From contig NZ_CP049935.1 in NCBI RefSeq assembly GCF_011383005.1, positions 434,001 to 498,000 on the forward strand: a stretch of 64,000 bases of DNA, read 5' to 3'. Of the stretch, positions 10,210 through 17,801 are shown piece by piece. Under the pieces are notes generated by a model, which saw only the letters and a program-made list of their open reading frames with translations, searched no databases and was not told the DNA's origin. The position numbers and the translations under genes are program-made. The stretch comes from Phycicoccus sp. HDW14. GTDB lineage: Bacteria > Actinomycetota > Actinomycetes > Actinomycetales > Dermatophilaceae. Numbering within the stretch: the first letter of the stretch is position 1; every line of letters starts with the position of its first letter.

Positions 10210-12326
10210 ATGTCCCTCCTCCCCGTTCACCCCGGCGCCGACGACGTGCTCGACGCCCTCGACCCCGAGCAGCGCGAGGTCGCCGCGCACCCGCTGGGGC
10301 CCATGTGCGTCCTCGCCGGCGCCGGCACGGGCAAGACGCGCGCCATCACCCACCGCATCGCGTACGGGGTGCTCTCGGGGGCCTACCAGCCGCAGCGGGT
10401 GCTCGCGGTCACCTTCACCGCCCGCGCGGCGGGCGAGATGCGCACCCGCCTGCGCGACCTCGGGGTGGGCGGGGTCCAGGCCCGCACCTTCCACGCGGCG
10501 GCCCTGCGCCAGCTGCACTACTTCTGGCCGCAGGCCGTCGGGGAGCGGCCCCCGAGGTCATGCCGCACAAGGCGAGCGCGGTCGCCGAGGCCGGTGGCCG
10601 GCTCCGGCTGCGCCTCGACTCCCCGGCCCTGCGCGACCTCGCCTCCGAGATCGAGTGGGCCAAGGTCTCGATGCTCACCGCCGACACCTACGCCGCCGGA
10701 GCGGCCCGGGCCCGCCGCGAGCCGCCGGGGGGCCTCGACGCCACGGCGATGGCCCGGCTCATCGCCACGTACGAGGACGTGAAGTCCGACCGGGGGGTCA
10801 TCGACTTCGAGGACGTGCTGCTGCTCACCGCGGGCATCATCGGCGAGCACGAACAGGTCGCCCGGGCGGTCCGCGGCCAGTACCGGCACTTCGTCGTCGA
10901 CGAGTACCAGGACGTCAACCGGCTCCAGCAGACCCTCCTCGAGCTCTGGCTCGGCGGCCGGGAGGACGTCTGCGTCGTCGGTGACCCGGCCCAGACCATC
11001 TACAGCTTCACCGGCGCCTCGCCGCAGCACCTGCTCGGCTTCCGCACCGCCCACCCGCAGGCCCGGGTCGTCGAGCTCGTGCGCAACTACCGCTCGACCC
11101 CGCAGGTCGTCGGGCTGGCCAACCTCGTGCTGCGCAGCCCCGGCGGCGGACGGCGGGCCGGCTCCGTCGAGCTGCGCGCCCAGCGCGAGGACGGAGTCGT
11201 CCCCGAGCTGCTCGTCGCCGACGACGACCCCGCCGAGGCCGAGCAGGTCGCCACGCGCATCGCCGACCTCGTCGCGTCGGGGCACCCGCCCTCCGAGGTG
11301 GCGGTCCTCTTCCGCACGAACGGGCAGAGCGAGCAGTTCGAGTCCGCGCTCGCCGAGCGGGGCATCCCCTACCTCGTGCGCGGCGGCGAGCGCTTCTTCT
11401 CGCGCCGCGAGGTGCGCGACGCCATCGTCCTCATGCGCGGGGCGGCCCGCTCCGACGACGGCGAGGTGACCCTCCCCGACCTCGTGCGCGACGTGCTCCT
11501 CGGCGCGGGCTGGACGCGCGAGGCCCCGACGTCCGGCGGCGCCGCCCGCGAGCGGTGGGAGTCCCTCTCGGCGCTGGCCGGCCTCGCCGACGACGTCGCG
11601 GCCGCCGACCCCGAGGCGCGGCTGCCCGCCTTCGTCCGCGAGCTCGACGAGCGGGCCGCCGCCCAGCACGCGCCGACCGTGCAGGGCGTCACCCTCGCCT
11701 CGCTGCACGCCGCCAAGGGCCTCGAGTGGGGCACGGTCTTCCTCGTCGGCTGCTCCGACGGCCTGATGCCCATCACGATGGCCGACACCCCCGAGGAGAT
11801 CGAGGAGGAGCGGCGCCTGCTCTACGTCGGGCTGACCCGGGCCCGCGACCGCCTCGTCCTGTCCTACTCCCGGGCCCGCACGCCGGGGGCCAAGGGCACC
11901 CGTCGGCCGTCGCGCTTCCTCGACGGCACGGAGTCCGTCCTCGGCGCGGCCGCGCGCAGCCAGCCCCGCCGCAAGAAGGCCTCGGCGAAGGAGCGCGCGG
12001 CGGCGCCCACCGTCTGCCGCGTCTGCGGCACCGGGCTCGCGACGGCCAAGGAGCGCACCATCGGCCGGTGCACCGCGTGCCCGCCGACCATGGACGAGCA
12101 GCTCTTCGAGGAGCTGCGCGGCTGGCGCCTCGAGACCGCCCGCGAGCTCGACGTCCCCGCGTACGTCGTCTTCACCGACGCCACGCTCACCGCCATCGCC
12201 GAGCGCGAGCCCACCGACACGGGGGAGCTGTCGCGCATCACCGGCGTCGGTCCGGCCAAGCTCGAGCGCTTCGGCGACGCCGTCCTGACGATTGTGAAGA
12301 ATTTTTCTGAGGCACAGAACGCCTGA
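10210..12326 (+). CDS. uvrD2: ATP-dependent DNA helicase UvrD2 (one apparent frameshift)
   Basis: This superfamily 1 helicase of the actinobacterial UvrD2 type acts in DNA repair or replication. The motifs run in order: [10 protein letters not shown] (Walker A), VDEYQDVN (B), [14 protein letters not shown] (III), [11 protein letters not shown] (V) and [14 protein letters not shown] (VI). UvrD2 is distinguished by its tail, and both parts are present: a four-Cys segment (CRVCG...CTACP) and an HRDC domain in the last 75 residues. The frame changes in the CCCCC run at 10549-10553; with one base restored the protein has 705 residues, close to the mycobacterial protein. The ATG at 10210 follows a leaderless promoter. 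whiB7 lies downstream with its own promoter. Confidence 0.9.
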
Positions 12327-12385
12327 GGCGCAACGGAGTTCGGTCTGCGGGCGCCCCTGGTTCGCCGACCCGCCGTCTTAATCCG

Positions 12386-12415
12386 TTGCCGCCGCTTCGG
12401 GGCGGGTTCTACAGT
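12386..12415 (+). promoter_or_regulatory. whiB7 leader promoter
   Basis: TTGCCG (12386-12391) and TACAGT (12410-12415) are separated by 18 bases, a good vegetative promoter. An AT-rich patch (TTAAT) lies immediately upstream of the -35 box, which is the position where WhiB7 family members contact DNA through their AT-hook at their own promoters. Autoregulation is therefore plausible. The predicted start near 12422 leaves about 520 bases of leader before the whiB7 ATG. Confidence 0.65.
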
Positions 12416-12484
12416 GTCCGGGAACACCTCGCGTGCCCGTCCGGGCACGGACCACGACCGAGACCGCGAAGGAGGGTTGGAGAC

Positions 12485-12736
12485 ATGGACACGACGCAGT
12501 CGATGAACGGCATGCCGGCGATGGCCGCTGCCCGCACGACCCTCCTCGATGCCGTCTGGTACGGCTCCAACACGGCCCACGCGGTCGATCGCGGTCGGGT
12601 CCAGGGGCGCACTGTCTCCGCTGCCGGTTTCGGCACGCGTGAGGCCGTCGGCACCGGCGTCAAGGCCGGCCTCGACATCGCCACCGCCCCGTCCACGGGA
12701 TCCGTCTGCCCACGCCTCGAGGGGCCACCTGTCTAG
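12485..12736 (+). CDS. Upstream ORF in the whiB7 leader (83 residues)
   Basis: An ATG at 12485 follows a strong ribosome binding site (GAAGGAGGGTTGGAGAC) and opens an 83-codon frame ending with TAG at 12734-12736. The peptide has no recognisable domain, and its length is large for a leader peptide. Its last seven codons overlap CCTCGAGG and GGCCACCTG, the left arm of an antiterminator hairpin with the segment 12740-12760, so translation to the stop codon would mask that arm. In known actinobacteria whiB7 is controlled through such a leader ORF. I infer that its role is to sense ribosome stalling and not to make a functional protein; a secondary role for the peptide is not excluded. Confidence 0.65.
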   Translation: MDTTQSMNGMPAMAAARTTLLDAVWYGSNTAHAVDRGRVQGRTVSAAGFGTREAVGTGVKAGLDIATAPSTGSVCPRLEGPPV

Positions 12737-12793
12737 CACCAGGTAGCCACCACCTCGAGGCCGCGGATCCCCCCAGGGATCCGCGGCCTTTCT
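12698..12793 (+). promoter_or_regulatory. whiB7 transcription attenuator (antiterminator plus intrinsic terminator)
   Basis: The terminator is GGCCGCGGATCC (12759-12770), loop CCCCAG, and GGATCCGCGGCC (12777-12788), followed by TTTCT. Its left half also pairs with leader-ORF sequence: GGATCC at 12698-12703 with GGATCC at 12765-12770, CCTCGAGG at 12715-12722 with CCTCGAGG at 12753-12760, and GGCCACCTG at 12723-12731 with CAGGTAGCC at 12740-12748. The two structures are mutually exclusive. A ribosome at the leader stop codon covers the upstream arm and lets the terminator form; a ribosome stalled earlier frees it and permits read-through into whiB7. Confidence 0.75.
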
Positions 12794-12944
12794 CGTATGC
12801 ACCCGCCCGGGGGACCGGGCCCAGACCACCACCACGCGAGGACCAGCAGAGATGACCACCACGAGCGAGCGGCGCCACCCGCACCGCCCACCGAGTACCA
12901 CCCCGCGCCACACCCGGCGCTCGACGAACGGAGGTGACACCCCC

Positions 12945-13232
12945 ATGCAGCTGACCGACCTGCTCGACCTGCACGACACGGCCGTCATCGACGGCGAGGG
13001 GATCCCCTGCCGCGAGAACGACGCCGAGCTGTGGTTCGCCGACACCCCCGAGGGCGTCGAGTTCGCCAAGGCGCTCTGCCGGACCTGCCCGGTCCGGGAG
13101 ACCTGCCTCGCGGGCGCCCTCGACCGGCGCGAGCCGTGGGGCGTCTGGGGCGGGGAGTACTTCGTCCAGGGCGAGACCGTCGCGCGGAAGCGTCCGCGCG
13201 GCCGCCCCCGCAAGACCGAGGTCGCCGCCTGA
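12945..13232 (+). CDS. whiB7: WhiB7 family Fe-S transcription factor
   Basis: This is the master activator of intrinsic antibiotic resistance in actinobacteria; it works with the housekeeping sigma factor. The four Fe-S cysteines are in IPCREND and CRTCPVRETC, followed by the WhiB turn EPWGVWGGE. The C-terminus carries the AT-hook RGRPRK, which marks WhiB7 among WhiB proteins. The protein has 95 residues. The ATG at 12945 is chosen because GGAGGTG stands 8 bases upstream; the longer frame from 12852 would read through the leader. It follows uvrD2, as in M. tuberculosis. Expression should depend on the attenuator and promoter described upstream. Confidence 0.93.
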   Translation: MQLTDLLDLHDTAVIDGEGIPCRENDAELWFADTPEGVEFAKALCRTCPVRETCLAGALDRREPWGVWGGEYFVQGETVARKRPRGRPRKTEVAA

Positions 13233-13273
13233 ACGGCGGTGTCCGACACCAGTTCACACGACAGGAGAAGCCG

Positions 13274-13405
13274 ATGTACAACCGCCGGATGCAGCGCGTC
13301 CGTCGCATCGTGCACCAGCGCAGCGTCCACGAGGCGCAGCGTCGGGAGCGCGAGGCGGCCAACCGCGAGCAGATGCGCGCGGTCGTCCACGCCATCGTCC
13401 GATGA
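13274..13405 (+). CDS. Small basic protein downstream of whiB7
   Basis: This frame of 43 codons starts at an ATG with AGGAGA placed 6 bases upstream, 41 bases after the whiB7 stop. The product is strongly charged and helical (many Arg, Gln, Glu; RRIVHQRSVHEAQRR) with no known motif. A hairpin follows it directly, so it is probably the last gene of the whiB7 transcript. It could be a genuine small protein; I cannot assign a function. Confidence 0.45.
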   Translation: MYNRRMQRVRRIVHQRSVHEAQRREREAANREQMRAVVHAIVR

Positions 13406-13422
13406 GCGTGCGACCCGCAGAG

Positions 13423-13455
13423 CGCACCGCCCCCGACACCGCGTCGGGGCGGTGC
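13423..13455 (+). terminator. Hairpin terminator after the whiB7 operon
   Basis: GCACCGCCCCCGAC pairs with GTCGGGGCGGTGC around a short loop. One C is unpaired, which could be a bulge or a base lost from the other arm. A short CCGTT follows; there is no long T run. Confidence 0.55.
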
Positions 13456-13513
13456 CCGTTCCACCCCTGCGCGAGCGGGACTTCTGGCGCGCCGTCGCCT
13501 CGACCCTGCTGGC

Positions 13514-13519
13514 TACGCT
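13514..13519 (+). promoter_or_regulatory. -10 box of the HhH-GPD gene
   Basis: TACGCT lies 6 bases before the ATG at 13526, consistent with a leaderless transcript. Confidence 0.4.
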
Positions 13520-13525
13520 GACCCC

Positions 13526-14098
13526 ATGGCCGCGCTGACGATCGCCCAGGACCCCGCCGCCGACAAGGTGCTCTCCGAGGACCCGTTCGCGCTCCTCGTC
13601 GGGATGCTCCTCGACCAGCAGTTCCCGATGGAGCGGGCCTTCGCCGGCCCGGCCAAGATCCTCGAGCGCTTCGGCACCCTCGAGCCGGCCGCGCTCGCCG
13701 CGGCCGAGCCGGAGCCGTTCGCCGACCTGTGCGCCACCCCTCCGGCCATCCACCGCTACGGGCGCTCGATGGCCGGTCGCGTCCAGGCGCTGGCCGCCGT
13801 CGTGCGCGACGAGTACGACGGCGACGCCGCCTCGCTGTGGACCACCGCCTCCAGCGGTGCCGAGCTCGTCGCCCGCATCAGGGCCCTCCCCGGCTTCGGC
13901 GACCAGAAGGCCCGCATCTTCGCGGCCCTGCTCGGCAAGCAGCTCGGCGTCCGTCCGCAGGGCTGGGCCGAGGCCTGCGGCGCCTACGCCGAGCCCGGCT
14001 CGTTCCGCTCGGTGGCCGACGTCGTCGACCCCGACTCGCTGCAGAAGGTGCGCGACTTCAAGAAGGCCGCCAAGGCCGCCGCGAAGGCCGGGGCCTGA
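13526..14098 (+). CDS. HhH-GPD family base excision repair protein
   Basis: This protein of 190 residues belongs to the actinobacterial HhH-GPD glycosylase-like group. The start shows FALLVGMLLDQQFPMERAF, typical of the glycosylase N-terminal helix where a Gln sits next to the DNA gap. The helix-hairpin-helix is ALPGFGDQKARIFAALLGK. The catalytic Asp of true glycosylases should lie after the hairpin, and I cannot place it with certainty (a candidate is DVVDPDSLQ), so the enzyme activity is inferred from the fold only. It is followed after two bases by a small zinc-ribbon-like gene that is probably co-transcribed. Confidence 0.8.
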   Translation: MAALTIAQDPAADKVLSEDPFALLVGMLLDQQFPMERAFAGPAKILERFGTLEPAALAAAEPEPFADLCATPPAIHRYGRSMAGRVQALAAVVRDEYDGDAASLWTTASSGAELVARIRALPGFGDQKARIFAALLGKQLGVRPQGWAEACGAYAEPGSFRSVADVVDPDSLQKVRDFKKAAKAAAKAGA

Positions 14099-14100
14099 CC

Positions 14101-14307
14101 GTGCCCGACGCCCCGGGCGGCTCCGGCGCCGAGCGGGTCGCGGTGTGCGCCACCTGCGGTGCCTCGCCGCCGGCGGGCGAGGAGGCAGCCGCCCTGCTCA
14201 CGTGGAGCCGCGGCAGCGAGAACGGGCGCGAGGTCTGGACCTGCGCGGCCTGCAGCCGTCGCCACCTGCGCAGCATCGAGGGCAAGCTCGACTCCGCCTG
14301 GTGGTGA
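14101..14307 (+). CDS. Small protein with two CxxC motifs
   Basis: This frame of 68 codons starts at GTG 14101, two bases after the upstream stop. VCATCGASPP and WTCAACSRRH give two CxxC knuckles that most likely bind one zinc ion. The C-terminus RSIEGKLDSAWW is highly characteristic and appears real. It is probably a small zinc-ribbon protein of unknown role, translated together with the HhH-GPD gene. It meets the ABC1 kinase gene tail to tail with one base between them. Confidence 0.65.
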   Translation: MPDAPGGSGAERVAVCATCGASPPAGEEAAALLTWSRGSENGREVWTCAACSRRHLRSIEGKLDSAWW

Positions 14308-14308
14308 G

Positions 14309-15659
14309 TCAGGCGCTGGGGTCCGGGGGGATGCGCGACTCGTCGACGCCCGGCAGGTAGGCGCAGACCATCTCGCGCAGCGGCACGGTGCCGCCGATCT
14401 GGCTGAGCACACCGATGCCGCCGAGCCACACCCGGTGGATGAGCAGGTACTCGGGCGGCAGGTTGAGCTTGAGGCCGATGAGGAACTGCGGCCGGCGCGG
14501 GTCCTGGATCTGGGCGGCGGCCCCCGCAGCCACTCACGGGTCGGCCGGAACTGCTCGTGGAGGATCGGCTCGACGAGCGGCTGGAGGTACTCGACCAGCC
14601 CCTCCGGGTCGATCTCGATGCCGGGACGGATGAACCCGGCGCTGCGCAGGACGCGCACCAGGCCCTCACCGTCGCCGGCCAGGGCGTTGGTGAGGATGCC
14701 GCCCATCTCCGGCGGCATGCCCTCGGGGAGACGGTTGACCGCCCCGAAGTCGAGGACCCCGAGCCGGCCGTCGGGCGTGACCCGGAAGTTGCCCGGGTGC
14801 GGGTCGGCGTGCAGCAGCCGCGCGCGGGTCGGCGCCCGGAGCTGGAACTCGAGGTAGAGCGCGGCCGCCTCGTCGCGCTGCTCCGGCGTGCCGTCGGCGA
14901 TGATCCGGGCCAGGGGTGTGCCCTCGACCCACTCGGTGACGAGGACCTGCGGCGACTCGACGAGCACGTCGGGGACCAGCACGTCCTCGTCGCCGGCGAA
15001 GGCCTTGGCGAAGTGCCGCTGGTGACGGGCCTCCAGGGAGTAGTCGAGCTCCTCGGACATCCGGGCCCGCAGCTCGTCCATGATCGGCTTGACGTCGATG
15101 CCGGGCACCATCGAGCCGGCCATCCGGGCCACCCGGGAGATCTGGTTGAGGTCGGAGAGCAGGGCCTTGCCCGCGCCGGGGTACTGGATCTTGACGGCGA
15201 CCTCGCGGCCGTCGCGCCAGACCCCCGGTGCACCTGCCCGATGGAGGCGGCAGCGGCGGGGACGTCGTCGAACTCGACGAGCTTGGTGCTGGCCCACCGG
15301 GGCCCGAGCTCGGTGGCGAGGATGGTGTGGACCCGCTCGGCGCCCATCGGCGGCCCGGACTCCTGGAGCCGGGTGAGGGTCGCGCGGTACGGGCCGGCGA
15401 CCTCCTCGGGCATCGCGGCCTCCATCACCGACAGGGCCTGGCCGAACTTCATCGCACCGCCCTTGAGCTGCCCGAGCACCGAGAAGAGCTGCTCGGCGGT
15501 GCGGGCCTGGAGCTCGGCGGCCACCGCCTCGGCCGGCCGCCCGCCGACCCGCTTGCCGACGCCGAGGGCCGCCCGCCCGGCGTGCCCCAGCGGGAGCCCG
15601 GCCAGCCGCGCGGCGCGCGCGATCGAGGACCCGGGGATGTCTCGCTCGCGCTCGCTCAC
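14309..15659 (-). CDS. ABC1/AarF/UbiB-type atypical kinase (two apparent frameshifts)
   Basis: This is an atypical protein-kinase-like ATPase of the ABC1 family, related to UbiB/Coq8. Signature motifs are present in order: KxGQ as LKGGAMKFGQALS, the Ala-rich loop as ASIGQVHR, the ATP-binding Lys in EVAVKIQYPG, the catalytic loop DPHPGNF, and the DFG motif in VLDFGAV. The frame is broken twice, in the CCCCC run at 15222-15226 and near 14521; restoring one base at each site gives 450 residues, a usual size. The GTG start at 15659 overlaps the stop of the ThiF/cyclodehydratase-like gene as GTGA, and the two are adjacent in M. tuberculosis (Rv3197 and Rv3196). The substrate is unknown; a lipid or quinone role is only family inference. 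Confidence 0.85.
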
Positions 15660-16204
15660 CCCGCCATTCTCACCGACGAACACGCACAGTCGGGACGCGA
15701 GCCCCAGACCCTGTGCAGGACGGAGGTTCCACGGGGCCCGACCTCGGTCGAGACGGCGCCGAGGGAGTGGTCGCCGCGCAGCACCGCGCAGGTCGTGACG
15801 ACGGCGACGGCGGAGGCGAGCACGACGGCCGCGGGATCGGGTGGCGAGAGGCCCGGACGGGGCGCGGCGGCCGCGGCGCAGGCGAGGCACGGCGTGCGGC
15901 CGGGCACGACGAGGGGGCCGACGACGACCACCCCGTCGCCCGCGACGACGGGCAGCACGGGGACCCCGCCGGACTCCCACGGGGCCGCGAGGGAGGGGGC
16001 GCCGCGCCACACGGGCTCGCGTCCCTCGCTGACGAGCAGGACGGCCGACGGTGGTGGGACGCCGGCCGCCAGGGCCAGCTCGGCGGCGTCGGCGGCGTGC
16101 GCCCCGGCGCGGACGGTGACCCGGCAGCGCCGCAGCTGGGCGGCGACCTCGTCGGCGACCCGCCCCCACCCGTCGACGACGACCGGCCCGCGCACCGCGT
16201 CCAT
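15656..16204 (-). CDS. ThiF/cyclodehydratase-like protein
   Basis: This 182-residue protein resembles the truncated E1-like (ThiF or TOMM cyclodehydratase C-type) proteins found beside ABC1 kinases in actinobacteria (Rv3196). A zinc-type tetracysteine site is visible as TPCLACAAA and PDCACSS. A Rossmann-like beginning reads GPVVVDGWGRVADEVAAQL, but the Gly-rich nucleotide motif of true E1 enzymes is not complete, so adenylation is doubtful. No azoline precursor peptide, dehydrogenase or other TOMM gene is nearby. The ATG has a good ribosome binding site (GGGAGGTCGCG). It overlaps the kinase gene, implying joint function. Confidence 0.7.
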   Translation of the reverse strand: MDAVRGPVVVDGWGRVADEVAAQLRRCRVTVRAGAHAADAAELALAAGVPPPSAVLLVSEGREPVWRGAPSLAAPWESGGVPVLPVVAGDGVVVVGPLVVPGRTPCLACAAAAAPRPGLSPPDPAAVVLASAVAVVTTCAVLRGDHSLGAVSTEVGPRGTSVLHRVWGSRPDCACSSVRMAG

Positions 16205-16355
16205 CGCGACCTCCCGTCGTGTCCCCGGTCATCCTGCCGGGACGCGCGCCGGGGCCGGCGGAGTCATCCACAGGCCCGGGCGGGGCCGGGCGGGCCCGGG
16301 GACGGCGACGGCCCCGGACCACGCGGGTCCGGGGCCGTCGGTGGCTCGGGGTGGC

Positions 16356-16517
16356 TCAGGCCTTGCCGAGGATGCGGTTGAGGTTCGTGCCGCACACGGG
16401 GCACTTGCCCTTGGCCATCCGTCGTCCGTTCTCGGAGACGACGACCTTCCCCTCGGCCTCGCGCTTCTCCTTGCACTTCACGCAGTAGAACTCGCCCTTG
16501 TAGGTCTCGTCAGCCAT
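16356..16517 (-). CDS. DUF5679 zinc-ribbon protein
   Basis: This protein of 53 residues begins MADETYKGEFYCVKCKEKRE and continues with KGKCPVCGTNLNRIL. Two CxxC knuckles about 28 residues apart form a zinc ribbon, as in the DUF5679 family of short actinobacterial proteins. I chose the ATG at 16517 with GGAGAGCGTCG just upstream and not the longer frame from 16595. A -10 box TAGGGT lies about 80 bases upstream on this strand (16596-16601). The function is unknown. Confidence 0.8.
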   Translation of the reverse strand: MADETYKGEFYCVKCKEKREAEGKVVVSENGRRMAKGKCPVCGTNLNRILGKA

Positions 16518-16703
16518 CGACGCTCTCCTTGTCGCAGGCATCGGGGGCCCCGGTGCCGGAAAGAGGTGCCACCCGAGGGCGGCCTGGACGTCCACACCCT
16601 AGCCACGCGGGGCCCTGCGGCCCCCGGGCCACGCGGCGCCACGCGGGGAATCGCCGCAGGTGGGGCCACATGCGCACCACCTGTCACACCAGCCCCCAGG
16701 CCG

Positions 16704-16709
16704 TAGAGT
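16704..16709 (+). promoter_or_regulatory. -10 box of the YgjP-type metallopeptidase gene
   Basis: TAGAGT lies 6 bases before the GTG at 16716, again the spacing of a leaderless mRNA. Confidence 0.45.
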
Positions 16710-16715
16710 CCTCCC

Positions 16716-17264
16716 GTGGCCAGCCCCGACGTCGAGGTCCGCCGCAGCCGCAGGCGCCGCCGCACCGTGAGCGCCTACCGCGACGGCGGTCGCACCGTCG
16801 TGCTCATCCCCGCCTCCTTCTCGGCGGCCGAGGAGGCCCGCTGGGTGGAGCGGATGCTCGCCCGGCTCGAGCGCGGGGAGTCCCGCCGCACGCTGAGCGA
16901 CCAGGCCCTCGCCGAGCGCGCCGCGCGGCTCTCGGTCCGCTACCTCGGCGGTCACGCGCGCCCCGAGAGCGTCCGCTGGGTCTCGACGATGGGGAAGCGC
17001 TGGGCGTCGTGCACGCCCGCCGACGGCAGCATCCGGGTCTCGGACCGGCTGCAGGAGGTCCCCGACCACGTCCTCGACTACGTGCTGCTCCACGAGCTGG
17101 CCCACCTGCTCGTCACGGGCCACGGACCGGCGTTCTGGCGGCTGCTCGCGTCCTACCCGCGCCTCGAGCGCTCGCGCGGCTTCCTCGACGGGCTCGCACA
17201 CGCCTCCGGGATGCCCTCGTCAGAGGAGCCCGAGGGCGCCCCGGGCGACGGCGACGAGGGGTGA
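16716..17264 (+). CDS. YgjP/DUF45-type zinc metallopeptidase
   Basis: This 182-residue protein has the zinc-binding HELAH motif in YVLLHELAHLLVTGHGPAFW, where the third ligand is the His in the TGHG segment. MGKRWASCTPADGSIR upstream is the typical conserved loop of the YgjP/SprT-like (DUF45) family. It has no signal peptide, so it should be cytosolic; the substrate is unknown. The start is GTG 16716. The last 45 bases overlap the convergent Nudix gene. Confidence 0.85.
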   Translation: MASPDVEVRRSRRRRRTVSAYRDGGRTVVLIPASFSAAEEARWVERMLARLERGESRRTLSDQALAERAARLSVRYLGGHARPESVRWVSTMGKRWASCTPADGSIRVSDRLQEVPDHVLDYVLLHELAHLLVTGHGPAFWRLLASYPRLERSRGFLDGLAHASGMPSSEEPEGAPGDGDEG

Positions 17265-17801
17265 CAGCTCGGCCCGCGTGCCCTCGGGCAGGGCGTCGAC
17301 CGGCCACCACCGCACGTCGAGGGACTCGTCGCTGACCGTCGGCCCCACGCCCTCGGGCGCCACCGCCGCGAACCGGACGTCGAGGTGCTCGCGGCAGTGC
17401 CCGAAGTCGCCCTCGAGCACGTGCCGGTCGAGCTGCACCGGGTCCCGCAGCGGTTCGAGCGCGGCCAGCCCCGACTCCTCGCGCCCCTCGCGCCGGGCGG
17501 CGGCCCACAGCGACACGTCGGCCCGCTCGAGGTGGCCGCCGAACTGGAACCACTGCCGGGCGCGGCGGTGGTGGGTCAGCAGCACCCGCTCGCCGGCGGC
17601 GTCGAGCACGACGCACGACGCGGTGAGGTGCGCGGGCGGCCCGGCCTTGGCCACCCCGTCCGGGTGCGACGCGAGGAAGGTCAGGTAGGAGCGGCGCAGC
17701 TCCTCCTGGGCGGCGTCCGGCGCGGACCACCCGCCGAGGACGCGCGTGACGTCGGCGTGCAGGTGGGCGAAGGAGCGGGCGACCTCGGCGGCCGCCGTCA
17801 C
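17220..17801 (-). CDS. Nudix hydrolase
   Basis: This protein of 193 residues has the Nudix domain in its centre: GGHLERADVSLWAAARREGREESGL fits the Nudix box with Gly, the paired Arg-Glu and Glu-Glu present in REGREES. SCVVLDAAGERVLLTHHRR precedes it as the usual first strand. The substrate cannot be predicted. The GTG start at 17801 overlaps the stop of the DUF2342 gene as GTGA, so the two are translationally coupled. The 3' end overlaps the metallopeptidase gene on the other strand. Confidence 0.85.
   Translation of the reverse strand: MTAAAEVARSFAHLHADVTRVLGGWSAPDAAQEELRRSYLTFLASHPDGVAKAGPPAHLTASCVVLDAAGERVLLTHHRRARQWFQFGGHLERADVSLWAAARREGREESGLAALEPLRDPVQLDRHVLEGDFGHCREHLDVRFAAVAPEGVGPTVSDESLDVRWWPVDALPEGTRAELSPLVAVARGALGLL

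Noticed and set aside
12852..12944. Upstream ATG as the whiB7 start
   Set aside because: It would add 31 Arg/Pro/Thr-rich residues not seen in WhiB proteins and ignores the strong GGAGGTG before 12945.
15656..16204. A thiazole/oxazole-modified peptide gene cluster
   Set aside because: Only one truncated ThiF/cyclodehydratase-like gene is present; no precursor, dehydrogenase or exporter is nearby.
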